64,000 bases of DNA from Haloterrigena sp. KLK7 (GTDB lineage: Archaea; Halobacteriota; Halobacteria; Halobacteriales; Natrialbaceae). Both the position numbers and the translations under genes were made by a program. The notes beneath the pieces are model-generated. The model worked only from the letters and a program-made list of their open reading frames with translations, was not told where the DNA came from and ran no database searches. The DNA is taken from assembly GCF_037914945.1 (NCBI RefSeq), contig NZ_CP149787.1:1736001-1800000 (forward strand), in the 5' to 3' direction. This document shows, piece after piece, positions 50,838 to 59,714 of this stretch; within the stretch, counting starts at the first letter, position 1; every line of letters starts with the position of its first letter.

Positions 50838-52475
50838 ATGGACGACACGCAGCAATCCAACGTGCTCTTCGTCGTGTTGGACACGGTCCGGAAGGATCGC
50901 CTGGGTCCGTACGGCTACGAGCGGGGGACGACGCCCGAACTCTCCGCGTTCGCCGAGGAAGCGACCGTCTTCGAATCGGCCATCGCGCCCGCGCCCTGGA
51001 CGCTGCCGGTCCACGCCTCGCTGTTCACCGGCCGGTATCCGAGCCAGCACGGGGCCGATCAGGGGAGCCCGTACCTCGAGGGCGACGCCACCCTCGCCGC
51101 GGTCCTCTCGGCGGCCGGCTACGACACGGCGTGTTACTCCTCGAACGCCTGGATAACCCCCTACACCGGCCTCACCGACGGGTTCGACGCGCAGGACTCG
51201 TTCTTCGAAGTCCTCCCCGGCGACGTCCTCTCGGGGCCGCTGGCCAGCGCCTGGCAGACCGTCAACGACAACGACTACCTCCGCGATCTGGCGTCGAAAC
51301 TCGTCAGGCTCGGCGCGATGGCCCACGAGAAACTCGCCAGCGGCGAGGGGGCGGACACGAAGACGCCGTCGGTCATCGACCGAACGAAGTCCTTTATCGA
51401 CGACAGCGAGAGCGACGAGGGCTGGTTCGCGTTCGTCAACCTGATGGACGCCCACCTTCCCTACTACCCGCCCGAGGAGTACCGCGAGGAGTTCGCCCCC
51501 GGCGTCGACCCCGGCGAGGTCTGCCAGAACTCCAAGGAGTACAACTCGGGCGCCCGCGACATCGACGACGAGGAGTGGGACGACATCCGGAGCCTGTACG
51601 ACGCCGAGATCGCCCACATGGACGCCGAACTCGGACGCCTGTTCGACTGGCTGCGCGAGACCGGTCAGTGGGAGGAGACGACCGTCGTCGTCTGCGCCGA
51701 CCACGGCGAACTCCACGGCGAACACGACCTCTACGGCCACGAGTTCGCCCTCTACGACCAGCTGATCAACGTCCCGCTGCTGGTGAAACACCCCGCCCTC
51801 GAGGCCGACCGGCGCGACGACCTCGTCGAGTTGCTCGACTGCTATCACACGGTCCTCGAGGCACTCGACGTCGATCCCGACGACGCGCTCGCGCCGACGG
51901 ACGACGTCTCCGTCACCGGCCGCGATTCGACGCGATCGCTGCTCTCGAGCGAGTATCGCGCCTTCGAGGGGGCCGCGGAGCCGGATCCCGGACAGCGCGC
52001 GGTACTCGAGGCCGCGGACGGCGAGACGTCCGGCGACAGCGAGGGACGAAGTCCCTCGAGCAGCCGGACCCAGTCCGGCGACGACGACTACGCGTTCGTC
52101 GAGTACGCCCAGCCGGTGATCGAACTCCACCACTTGGAGGAGAAGGCCAGCGAGGCGGGGATCGAGCTGCCCGACGACCACCGCGCCTACTCCCGGCTGC
52201 GCGCGGCCCGCAGCACCGACGCGAAGTACGTCCGCGCGGATCGCATCCCCGACGAGGGGTACCGACTCGACGAGGACCCCGCGGAATCGACGCCCGTGGA
52301 TCCGTCCGACGACGAGGTCGTCGCCGACACTGAACGCGCGCTCGCCCGCTTCGAGCAGGCCGCCGGCGGCGCGTGGATCGACCCCAGCGAGACGGACGCC
52401 GAGGACGCCGACGCGTTGGCCGAGGCCGACGAGGAGACTCGCGACCGCCTGCGCGAACTCGGCTACCTCGAGTAA
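50838..52475 (+). CDS. Sulfatase-family (alkaline phosphatase superfamily) hydrolase
   Basis: 545 residues. Metal-site segments are NVLFVVLDTVRKDRLGPYGY near the start and VVVCADHGELHGEHDLYGHE near residue 295. In place of the usual Cys/Ser-x-Pro-x-Arg nucleophile motif, the protein has PWTLPVHASLFTG, so Thr55 is the likely nucleophile position and His59 replaces Arg. No signal peptide is visible, so the enzyme is probably cytoplasmic. Substrate may be a phosphate or sulfate ester of a glycan. Acidic linker segments (ERGTTPE, GDSEGRSPSSSRTQSGDDD) are present. It begins the glycan cluster on the plus strand. Confidence 0.9.
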   Translation: MDDTQQSNVLFVVLDTVRKDRLGPYGYERGTTPELSAFAEEATVFESAIAPAPWTLPVHASLFTGRYPSQHGADQGSPYLEGDATLAAVLSAAGYDTACYSSNAWITPYTGLTDGFDAQDSFFEVLPGDVLSGPLASAWQTVNDNDYLRDLASKLVRLGAMAHEKLASGEGADTKTPSVIDRTKSFIDDSESDEGWFAFVNLMDAHLPYYPPEEYREEFAPGVDPGEVCQNSKEYNSGARDIDDEEWDDIRSLYDAEIAHMDAELGRLFDWLRETGQWEETTVVVCADHGELHGEHDLYGHEFALYDQLINVPLLVKHPALEADRRDDLVELLDCYHTVLEALDVDPDDALAPTDDVSVTGRDSTRSLLSSEYRAFEGAAEPDPGQRAVLEAADGETSGDSEGRSPSSSRTQSGDDDYAFVEYAQPVIELHHLEEKASEAGIELPDDHRAYSRLRAARSTDAKYVRADRIPDEGYRLDEDPAESTPVDPSDDEVVADTERALARFEQAAGGAWIDPSETDAEDADALAEADEETRDRLRELGYLE

Positions 52476-52626
52476 CGGGCGCTCCGGATCGTCTCGAGTA
52501 ACAGCGTCCGAATTCGACGCCCAGATCCCTGTTTACGAGCCGATACTGATCGGAACGGGAAAGTTGCGGTGACTGTCCGGACACCAGTAAGCATACGTTT
52601 GTCGACTCGAAACCCCAACCCAACCG

Positions 52627-53487
52627 ATGGAGGACCAGCATTTCCTCGAGTCAGAGTGGGACTACTGTCTGGTGCTGGACGCGTGCCGGTACGACGTGTT
52701 CCGCGACGTCTATGACGAGTATCTCGACGGGACACTCGAAAAGCGATGGAGTACCGGCTCGTCCACGCCCGAGTGGGCGTACCGGACGTTCACCGACGAG
52801 CACGATATCGCGTACTTCTCCGGAAACCCGTTCATCAACGACCTCGGAATCCCGCTGAACGAACTCAAGTGGGGCGCCAGCTGCGACTACGAGTGGACAG
52901 CGTCCGAACACATCAGCGACGTTTTCGACGTCTGGAAGTCAGGCTGGGATGACGACCTCGGAACGGTCCCGCCGGAGGGGCTGGCGGAGGCGTTCCGAAA
53001 CAATCGAGGCGCCGTCGAACGGGCCGACCGGACGGTGCTCCACTACATGCAGCCCCACGCGCCGTACCTCTCCCGCGGGAAGGGACAGAAGCTCAAGCAG
53101 ATCCAGAAGGGGATCCGGCGACAGGAGGAAGCCGAGAAGGCGACCGACGGCGGGGACGGCACGCTCTCGTCGATCAGCGACACGATCCGACCGAAAGTGG
53201 AGAGTCGACTCGAGGACAGCGAACTCGCGCAGAAAGCGGGCCTCTGGCTCGAACTCGATCCGACGGACCTCGTCAAGAACGGCACGCGGGAGGCGGCGCT
53301 GGAACTCTACGAGGAGAACCTGCGGATCGCTCTCGAGGCCGTCGCCGACTTGATTCCGGAACTGGACGGGAAAGTCATCGTGACCGCCGACCACGGCGAG
53401 GCCTTCGGCGAGGAGGGCGTCTGGGAACACCACATCGAGACGCACATCCCGCCGCTCATGGAGGTGCCGTGGCTCGAAGTCGCGTAA
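52627..53487 (+). CDS. Short alkaline-phosphatase-superfamily protein
   Basis: 286 residues. The start HFLESEWDYCLVLDACRYDV and the end VIVTADHGEAFGEEGVWEHH match the metal-binding ends of the sulfatase/alkaline phosphatase superfamily. The central part lacks the WTLPxH block of the neighbouring enzyme, with TGSSTPEWAYRTFTDEH in its place. It may be a separate phosphodiesterase-like member or an accessory protein. Same strand and 151 bases after the first hydrolase; followed by two glycosyltransferases. Many close relatives lie in exopolysaccharide or S-layer-glycan clusters in haloarchaea. Confidence 0.85.
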   Translation: MEDQHFLESEWDYCLVLDACRYDVFRDVYDEYLDGTLEKRWSTGSSTPEWAYRTFTDEHDIAYFSGNPFINDLGIPLNELKWGASCDYEWTASEHISDVFDVWKSGWDDDLGTVPPEGLAEAFRNNRGAVERADRTVLHYMQPHAPYLSRGKGQKLKQIQKGIRRQEEAEKATDGGDGTLSSISDTIRPKVESRLEDSELAQKAGLWLELDPTDLVKNGTREAALELYEENLRIALEAVADLIPELDGKVIVTADHGEAFGEEGVWEHHIETHIPPLMEVPWLEVA

Positions 53488-53571
53488 CGTCCCGCCCCGC
53501 CCGACGTTCCTGCACCGTCCCATGATCCCACCGAGCGCGACCGAGTTCACCACAGCCACGAGACAGTCGAG

Positions 53572-54561
53572 ATGAAGATCAGCCACTACTTCGAACTCGA
53601 GGAGCACGTCACCGGCGGTATCCACGAGTCGGTCGTCCACCAGCGGAAGATGCTGGACCGGCTGGATCTGGAGTACACGACCGAGCCGACGCTGGACGCC
53701 GACGTCCTCCACTGCAATCTCATGGGTCCGCGCTCGGTCTGGTACGCGCGGCGGGCGCGGTCGCGGGGGATCCCCGTCGTCGCGCACACCCACGTCACCG
53801 CCGAGGACTTCGGGGACAGCTTCCGGTTTACCAACGCGATCGCCCGACCGCTGAGACCGTACCTCGAATGGGCCTACGGGCAGGCCGACGCCCTCGTCTG
53901 TCCGTCGGAGTACAACCGGCGGCTGATCGAGACGTACGCCGACGCGCCGACGACTGTCGTTTCGAACGGCGTCGACGGCGAGAAGCTCGACGGGTTCGAG
54001 TCGCTCGAGGCGGAGTACCGCGAGCGCTACGATCTCGAGTCGCCCACCGTCTTCCTCGTCGGCCACGTGATCAAGCGCAAGGGCCTCGAGACGTTCGTCG
54101 AACTGGCCCGCCGACTGCCCCACCTGGACTTCGCGTGGTTCGGCCCGCTTGACCTCTCGCTCAAGGGCCGTGAGACGACGCGGCTCATCGAGGAGTCTCC
54201 GGACAACTGCACGTTCACCAGCTACATCGACGACGTCCGCGGCGCGTTCGCAGCGGGAGATATCTTCTGTTTCCCCACCTACGAGGAAAACGAGGGGATC
54301 GCGCTGCTCGAAGCGATGACGGCCGGCAAGCCGATCCTCGTCCGCGACATCGAGACGTTCTCCTGGCTCGAGGACGGCGAGGACTGCCTGAAAGTGGCGG
54401 CGTCGGACGCCGGCGTCGACGCGTTCGCGGACGCCATCGAGCGACTCGAGGATCCCGACCTCCGGGAGCGACTCGGATCGAACGCGGCCGAACGGAGCGA
54501 GGCGTTCTCGCTCGAGTCGGTCGCGAACCAGTACCGGACACTTTACGACGAGGTGACCTGA
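53572..54561 (+). CDS. GT4 glycosyltransferase
   Basis: 329 residues with the GT-B fold of family 4. The N-terminal half has KISHYFELEEHVTGGIHESV and the AHTHVTAEDFGDSFRFTNAI loop. The C-terminal half has the nucleotide-sugar segment TVFLVGHVIKRKGLETFVEL and the Glu-x7-Glu motif in EENEGIALLEAM. It transfers a hexose from an activated donor to a lipid-linked or protein-linked acceptor. The stop TGA is directly followed by the ATG of the next glycosyltransferase, so both are cotranslated. Confidence 0.92.
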   Translation: MKISHYFELEEHVTGGIHESVVHQRKMLDRLDLEYTTEPTLDADVLHCNLMGPRSVWYARRARSRGIPVVAHTHVTAEDFGDSFRFTNAIARPLRPYLEWAYGQADALVCPSEYNRRLIETYADAPTTVVSNGVDGEKLDGFESLEAEYRERYDLESPTVFLVGHVIKRKGLETFVELARRLPHLDFAWFGPLDLSLKGRETTRLIEESPDNCTFTSYIDDVRGAFAAGDIFCFPTYEENEGIALLEAMTAGKPILVRDIETFSWLEDGEDCLKVAASDAGVDAFADAIERLEDPDLRERLGSNAAERSEAFSLESVANQYRTLYDEVT

Positions 54562-55665
54562 ATGAAAATTGGGTTCTTCACGGACAGTTACTTCCCCGAA
54601 ATCGATGGCGTCACGTATACGATCAAACTCTGGCGAGAGGAGCTCGAACGGGACGGACACGAGGTGTACGTCGTCTACCCGGACGGCGACTACGAGCCCG
54701 GCGATCGCGAGGTCCCGGTCAGATCGGTGTCGAACCCGTTCTACCCCGGCTATCGGATCCCCGTGTTCAAACGGCCGTCGACGCTCCCCGAACTGGACGT
54801 CGTCCACTGTCACGGGCCGGCGACGGTCGGCATGCTCGGTCGGTACTACGCCCGGAAACACGACCTGCCCGCGGTGTACACCCACCACACGCCGATCGAG
54901 GAGTACTTCCACCAGAACGTCAAGTTCGAGTCGGTCGCCAACGCGCTCTCGAAACTGTACGTCCCGATGGAGAACGCGTTCCTCCGGAGTTTCGACATCG
55001 TGACCGCTTCCACGAGCCGAATCGAACGCGACGTCGAGCACGTCCAGCTCCCGGTGGGCATCGACATGGAATTTTTCCAGCCGACCGACGAGGACTGGTA
55101 CCCCGATCGGACGGTGATCGGCTACAGCGGTCGGCTCAGCATGGAGAAAAACGTCAGCGAGATCCTCCGCCTCGCCGATGCGCTGCCGGAGTACGACTTC
55201 GTCATCGTCGGCGACGGCCCCTATCGCGACTGTCTCGAGCGCGAGGCCCCCGACAACGTCGAGATCCGCGGCTTCCTCCCCCGCGAAGAGTTGCCGATCT
55301 TCTACTCCTCGATCGACGCCTTCGTCACCGCCTCGACGGCCGACACGCTCGGGCTCTCGACGCTCGAGGCCAACGCCTGTGGCACGCCCGTCGCCGCGAC
55401 CGACGTGCCGCCGTTCGACCGAACGATCGGCTCCGACAACGGCGAGCGGTTCGCGTACGGCGATTGCGAGGCGATGGTCGACGCCGTCGAGACCTGTCTC
55501 CGGATGGACCGCGACACCAGAGCGGCTATCGAGCGGTACGACGTCCGGCACACGCTGGACCACCTCGAGCACCTCTACCGCAACGTCCGGTCCTCGGCGA
55601 ACACGTCCCCGACCGACGTCACCGACGAGTGGTTCTCCGACGATTCGCACGGCTCGCCGAAGTGA
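54562..55665 (+). CDS. GT4 glycosyltransferase, second
   Basis: 367 residues, GT-B fold. Opening KIGFFTDSYFPEIDGVTYTI with the conserved DG/Y loop, the THHTPIEEYFHQNVKFESVA acceptor segment, and the donor site region with VIGYSGRLSMEKNVSEIL and TADTLGLSTLEANACGTPVA (Glu of the EX7E-like motif). The family includes alpha-glucosyl/mannosyl-diacylglycerol synthases and exopolysaccharide transferases. It begins immediately at the stop of the preceding gene (TGAATG). The C-terminal tail is acidic. The cluster suggests two consecutive sugar transfers. Confidence 0.92.
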   Translation: MKIGFFTDSYFPEIDGVTYTIKLWREELERDGHEVYVVYPDGDYEPGDREVPVRSVSNPFYPGYRIPVFKRPSTLPELDVVHCHGPATVGMLGRYYARKHDLPAVYTHHTPIEEYFHQNVKFESVANALSKLYVPMENAFLRSFDIVTASTSRIERDVEHVQLPVGIDMEFFQPTDEDWYPDRTVIGYSGRLSMEKNVSEILRLADALPEYDFVIVGDGPYRDCLEREAPDNVEIRGFLPREELPIFYSSIDAFVTASTADTLGLSTLEANACGTPVAATDVPPFDRTIGSDNGERFAYGDCEAMVDAVETCLRMDRDTRAAIERYDVRHTLDHLEHLYRNVRSSANTSPTDVTDEWFSDDSHGSPK

Positions 55666-55753
55666 GTGGCCGGCGACCCGATACGAACGACCCGTTCGGA
55701 GAGACGGGACGACGGAACCGTTCGGCGATACCGTCTCGATCCGTTCTGCGACC

Positions 55754-57013
55754 CTATCTCGGCCAGGTTTCCGCCACCCGCCGGTAGGTCTCCCGACACC
55801 GCTCGAGGACGGCGACGGAGACGCTCTCGTCTTCGGTGTGGGCCTCGCCGGGTTCGGCGGCGCCGCAGATCACGCACTCCGTGCCGGCGTCGGAGAGCCA
55901 TCCCGCGTCGGTCGCGTGGGGTTTGGTCACGTGCTCCGGCGTTTCTGCCTGTGCCGCGTCGGCCGCCTCGAGGACCGTCTCGGCGAACGCGTCGTCACCA
56001 CAGCGCATCGGCGGTAGGTCCTGGTCGACGGTCCACTCGACGCCCTCGAGGTCGGTCACGCGTTCGAGGGCGGCTCGCTCGCCCGGAACGGTCCGTTCGT
56101 CGACGGTCAGGTCGCAGCGATCGGGGACGACGTTCATCGCCGAGCCACCCTCGATCTCGGTGACGACGAGGCTCCCCTCGAGGCGCTCGCCCGCCGCCTC
56201 GATCGACGGGGGCTCGAGATCGCGGACGCGGTCGACGGCGTCGGTCGCGCGGTAGACGGCGTTCTCGCCGGCGCCGACCTCGCTGGCGTGGGCGGCCTCC
56301 CCGCGGGCGGTGATCGTGCTGCCCCGCCGTCCCTTGTGGGCGACCGCGACGTCGGTGACGCCCGGACCCGAGTAGCCCGTCGAGCCCTCGCCGACGATGG
56401 CGTAGTCGGGGCCAAACCCCCGGTCGATGGCGTGGCGCGCGCCGACGCCGCCGACCTCCTCGCCGACGAAGCTCGCGAAGACGAGTTCCCTCGCTCCGGC
56501 TTCGTCTCCGTCTCCGTCACGACCCGCGGTTTCGGCTCCGGCTCCCGCTCCCTCGCCGCTCCCGATCGCGGCGTCGCGAAACGCGAGCATCGCGGCCGCG
56601 ACGGCGCCTTTCATGTCCGCCGTCCCGCGCCCGTAGAGCCGGCCGTCCCGTCGCTCGACGACGTACTCGTCGCCCTCGAGCTGTGCGTCGGCCGGCTCGA
56701 CGACGTCGTGGTGACCGACGAGCGCCAGCGATCGTCCCGTCGTCGTCTCGCCTCCCGAACGCGCACTCGAGTCCGCGTCCGAACCTGCGTCCGCGCCCAC
56801 CCGCCGGCGGGCGATCACGTTCCCGACCTCGTCTCGCGCCACGTCGGCGTCGGTCTCGCGGCGGAGCCACGCTTCGATGTAGTCGCCCGCGGCCGTCTCG
56901 TCCTCGTGGCTGGGGATCGAGACGAGCTCGCGGGTCAGATCGACGACCTCCATGGACGAGTCGTCGACGGGCGGCGAGTTGAGGCCACCGGTCGCGATCG
57001 GTGAGGCAACCAT
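55754..57013 (-). CDS. M20-family metallopeptidase/deacylase (ArgE/DapE type)
   Basis: 419 residues. Zinc ligands are visible as LVGHHDVVEPAD (His/Asp), YGRGTADMKGAVAAAM (Asp), FVGEEVGGVGARHAI (Glu pair) and the late VTKPHATDAGWLSDAG segment (His). The fold is that of acetylornithine or succinyl-diaminopimelate deacylases, though many are generic peptidases, and the substrate is unresolved. A large Gly/Asp-rich insertion in the first half (SGEGAGAGAETAGRDGDG) is a halophilic loop. ATG 57013 is supported by a GGAGG three bases upstream; ATG 56953 is the alternative, 20 codons later, where the family usually begins. Confidence 0.9.
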   Translation of the reverse strand: MVASPIATGGLNSPPVDDSSMEVVDLTRELVSIPSHEDETAAGDYIEAWLRRETDADVARDEVGNVIARRRVGADAGSDADSSARSGGETTTGRSLALVGHHDVVEPADAQLEGDEYVVERRDGRLYGRGTADMKGAVAAAMLAFRDAAIGSGEGAGAGAETAGRDGDGDEAGARELVFASFVGEEVGGVGARHAIDRGFGPDYAIVGEGSTGYSGPGVTDVAVAHKGRRGSTITARGEAAHASEVGAGENAVYRATDAVDRVRDLEPPSIEAAGERLEGSLVVTEIEGGSAMNVVPDRCDLTVDERTVPGERAALERVTDLEGVEWTVDQDLPPMRCGDDAFAETVLEAADAAQAETPEHVTKPHATDAGWLSDAGTECVICGAAEPGEAHTEDESVSVAVLERCRETYRRVAETWPR

Positions 57014-57117
57014 CCGCCTCCTATCGAGCGCGAAGACTCTCTCGAGCTCGAGCGCATCGAATACGGGGACTACGGACGTCGCAGATCCCGCCGCTGCGGC
57101 TTTCGCAGGTGGAACAC

Positions 57118-57126
57118 CCTTATAGG
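57118..57126 (+). promoter_or_regulatory. TATA box of the PIN-ATPase gene
   Basis: CCTTATAGG lies 22-30 bases before the ATG at 57148, a leaderless position. Confidence 0.6.
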
Positions 57127-57147
57127 CGTCCGTCGACCAGTTAGCGT

Positions 57148-59025
57148 ATGAACGTCGTGCCGGATACGAGCGTGGTCATCGACGGCCGCGTCTCGGCGAC
57201 GATCGACGATGGGCAGTTCGAGGGAGCGACGATTTCGGTGCCGGAAGCCGTCGTCGCGGAACTCGAAGCGCAGGCGAACGACGGGATCGACACCGGCTGG
57301 GACGGGCTGGAGGAACTCCAGCGTCTCGCCGACCTCGCCGACGAGGGCGTCATCGAACTCGAGTACGTCGGCGAGCGGCCCAACGCCATCGAGCGGGGCC
57401 ACGCCTCCGAGGGCGAGATCGACGCCCTCATTCGGGACATCGCCGAGGACCTCGGCGCCACCTTCCTGACCAGCGACGTCGTCCAGGCCGAAGTCGCCCG
57501 GGCGAAGGGGCTCGACGTCCAGCACGTCTCCCCCGAAACACGCGAGGTGGAGACGCTCACCGTCGAGAACTACTTCGACGACCAGACGATGAGCGTCCAC
57601 CTCAAGACGGGCGCCGTCCCGAAGGCCAAGCGCGGCGAACTCGGCGAGATGCGCTACGAGCGGATCGCCGACGAGCCCCTCGACGAGGCGACGATGGACG
57701 AGTACGCCCGCGAGGTCGTCGACGCCGCGAAGGAGTCCTCCGAGGGCTTTCTCGAACTCTCGGAGCCGGGCATGAAGATCGTCCAGTTCCGCGACTACCG
57801 GATCGCGATCGGCCGACCGCCCTTCTCCGACGGCATCGAGATCACCGCCGTCCGGCCGATCGCCCAGACCGACATCGAGGACTACGAGAACGCCGACGAA
57901 CTGAAAGAACGGCTGCTCGAGCGCCAGCGCGGCGTGCTCATTTCGGGCGCCCCCGGAGCAGGGAAGTCGACGTTCGCGCAGGCGGTCGCCCGCTTCATCT
58001 CGGATCACGACTACGCGGTCAAGACCATGGAGAAACCGCGGGACCTGCAGGTCGGCCCCGACATCACCCAGTACACCGAACTGGGCGGGCAGATGGCCAA
58101 GACGGCCGACGCCCTGCTGATGGTCCGGCCCGACTACACGATCTACGACGAGGTCCGCAAGACCGACGACTTCGAGGTCTTTGCAGACATGCGGCTGGCG
58201 GGCGTCGGCATGATCGGTGTCGTCCACGCGACGCGACCGATCGACGCCCTCCAGCGACTGGTCGGCCGGGTCGAACTCGGGATGATCCCGCAGGTCGTCG
58301 ACACCGTCGTCTACATCGAGGCCGGCGAGGTCGAGACCGTCTACGACGTGAAGACCGAGGTCAAGGTCCCCGCCGGACTCACCGAGGAGGACCTCGCTCG
58401 GCCGGTCATTCAGGTCACGAACTTCGAGACGGGCGACCCCGAGTACGAGATCTACACCTTCAACCGCCAGGTCGTCACCGTCCCGCTCAAAGACGAGGAC
58501 GGCGGCCCCGCAAACGAGTCCGGCGTCGATCGGATCGCCAAACAGGAGATCGAACGGGAGATCCGCTCGATCGCCCGCGGCTACGTCGACGTCGAACTCA
58601 AGAGCCAGGACAAGGCCGTCGTCTACGTCGAAGAGGACGACATCTCGACGGTCATCGGCAAGGGCGGCGGTCGCATCACCGACGTCGAGAACCGCCTGGG
58701 AATCGACATCGACGTCCGGACCCACGACGAGAACCCCAACTACGGCGCCGGCGGGGGCGGCGGCAGCGCCAGCGCGGACGGCGCCGGTGCCAGCGGTTCC
58801 CAGGCCGGACAGATGGTCACCCCCGAGATCACCTCGCGACACATCGTCATCCCCGTCGACGGCAACCACGGCGAGACCGTCGAGGTCCAGGCCGGCGGCG
58901 AGTACCTCTTCACCGCGACGGTGAGCCGCGGCGGCGAGATCCAGGTGTCTCGAGGGAGCGCGATCGCCGACGAGTTAGAGCAGGCGATCGATCGAAAGGA
59001 GCCGGTGACGGTCGTCCCGTCATAA
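57148..59025 (+). CDS. PIN-domain/KH-domain ATPase
   Basis: 625 residues. A PIN nuclease domain occupies about residues 1-130 (acidic residues in VPDTSVVIDGRVS, FLTSDVVQAEVAR), followed by a linker and a RecA/VirB11-like ATPase with Walker A GAPGAGKST at 267-275 and PDYTIYDEVRKTDDFE. A KH RNA-binding domain follows (VVYVEEDDISTVIGKGGGRI). The C-terminus holds a Gly/Ser-rich linker and a beta-rich tail ending EQAIDRKEPVTVVPS. Members of this archaeal family combine nuclease, ATPase and RNA binding, probably in RNA processing or RNA quality control. The last 90 bases are duplicated downstream. Confidence 0.94.
   Translation: MNVVPDTSVVIDGRVSATIDDGQFEGATISVPEAVVAELEAQANDGIDTGWDGLEELQRLADLADEGVIELEYVGERPNAIERGHASEGEIDALIRDIAEDLGATFLTSDVVQAEVARAKGLDVQHVSPETREVETLTVENYFDDQTMSVHLKTGAVPKAKRGELGEMRYERIADEPLDEATMDEYAREVVDAAKESSEGFLELSEPGMKIVQFRDYRIAIGRPPFSDGIEITAVRPIAQTDIEDYENADELKERLLERQRGVLISGAPGAGKSTFAQAVARFISDHDYAVKTMEKPRDLQVGPDITQYTELGGQMAKTADALLMVRPDYTIYDEVRKTDDFEVFADMRLAGVGMIGVVHATRPIDALQRLVGRVELGMIPQVVDTVVYIEAGEVETVYDVKTEVKVPAGLTEEDLARPVIQVTNFETGDPEYEIYTFNRQVVTVPLKDEDGGPANESGVDRIAKQEIEREIRSIARGYVDVELKSQDKAVVYVEEDDISTVIGKGGGRITDVENRLGIDIDVRTHDENPNYGAGGGGGSASADGAGASGSQAGQMVTPEITSRHIVIPVDGNHGETVEVQAGGEYLFTATVSRGGEIQVSRGSAIADELEQAIDRKEPVTVVPS
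58936..59025 (+). repeat. 3'-end duplication, copy 1 (within the PIN-ATPase gene)
   Basis: The final 90 bases of the gene, coding for EIQVSRGSAIADELEQAIDR and the last nine residues, are repeated at 59172-59258 with only a few base changes. Confidence 0.85.
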
Positions 59026-59095
59026 GGGATCTTGCCGCGAGGGGTGCGCGGTTCGGAACGAACGAAGTGAGTGAGAACCGCGAGAATGCGAGCGG

Positions 59096-59115
59096 CCTTT
59101 TTAGCGTAGCTTTTT
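59096..59115 (+). terminator. T-rich terminator behind the PIN-ATPase gene
   Basis: Two five-T runs, 59098-59102 and 59111-59115, flank AGCGTAGC about 75-90 bases after the TAA. Archaeal terminators often consist of such runs. A related but interrupted version follows the second repeat copy. Confidence 0.5.
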
Positions 59116-59171
59116 GGAGGAGTGGTGAGCGAGTGAAACGAGCGAACCCGACGAGAAAAAGGTACGTGTGC

Positions 59172-59258
59172 GAGATCGAGGTGTCTCGAGGGAGCGCGAT
59201 CGCCGACGAGTTAGAGCAGGCGATCGATCGGAAGGAGCCAGTGACGGTCGTTTCATAG
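59172..59258 (+). pseudogene. Duplicated 3' end of the PIN-ATPase gene
   Basis: 87 bases almost identical to 58936-59025, encoding EIEVSRGSAIADELEQAIDR then KEPVTVVS before TAG. The open frame that includes it starts at 59067 in GAACGAAC-type intergenic sequence and is not a believable gene. The bases after it (from 59259) resemble those after copy 1 (GCGAGCGGC, AGCGTAG, then a T-rich run). This is a partial tandem duplication with a 236-base period. Confidence 0.8.
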
Positions 59259-59290
59259 AGAACCGTCCTGCGAGCGAAGCGAGCGGCTTC

Positions 59291-59569
59291 TCAGCGTAGG
59301 TTTTCGGACTCGAGCCACTGGGTGATCGTCGGCAACAGCCGGGCGACGGCCACCAGCTTCGCGTCCCGGTTCTCGAGGGAGGCGAGTTCGTGGGCCAGCA
59401 CCGCCTCGAGTTCGTCGTCCTCGAGCGTCGCGAGCAGTTCGCTGGTCACGACGACGCGAGCCGCTCCGCGGTCCGCGAACGGGATCGATACGGCGGAGCC
59501 CGGATGTGTTGCAGTTCGCCATCCCAACTGTTGGCGAATACCTGTATTCTCCGGCGAACGACGTACCAC
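59291..59569 (-). pseudogene. Relic of an M48 (HtpX-like) zinc peptidase
   Basis: An open frame of 92 codons. Its centre reads RVVVTSELLATLEDDELEAV followed by LAHELASLENRDAKLVAVA. This is the HtpX/M48 pattern, but the zinc motif HExxH is broken: it reads HELAS, with the second His lost. Only a fragment of the domain remains; membrane helices and the third zinc ligand are missing. The first 25 codons do not look like peptidase sequence. It is best read as a decayed, truncated gene beside the duplication scar. Confidence 0.75.
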
Positions 59570-59658
59570 CGCGGTGGACGTTTACGGATTACCGATCGGT
59601 ATCGGTTTCCGTTCGGACATCATGTGGCGGATTGTCTATTACTTATTTAAGGATAAAG

Positions 59659-59666
59659 CATATATA
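59659..59666 (+). promoter_or_regulatory. AT-rich promoter of nadE
   Basis: CATATATA lies about 50 bases before the ATG at 59715, within a markedly AT-rich patch (59626-59680, with CTTATTTAAG just upstream). It would give a leader of roughly 25 bases. Confidence 0.45.
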
Positions 59667-59714
59667 CGAGACGAATGTCTGAATCCAGTGTACAACAAAT
59701 GGTGGTTGATCGCT

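Noticed and set aside
52939-55650. A very long open frame on the minus strand under the short hydrolase and the glycosyltransferases
   Set aside because: Codon bias in GC-rich genomes keeps antisense frames open. The plus-strand frames carry recognisable GT4 and phosphatase motifs, the minus-strand frame none.
57070-58869. A 599-codon minus-strand frame under the PIN-ATPase gene
   Set aside because: Same reason: low-complexity Asp/Leu/Val sequence opposite a gene with PIN, Walker A and KH motifs.
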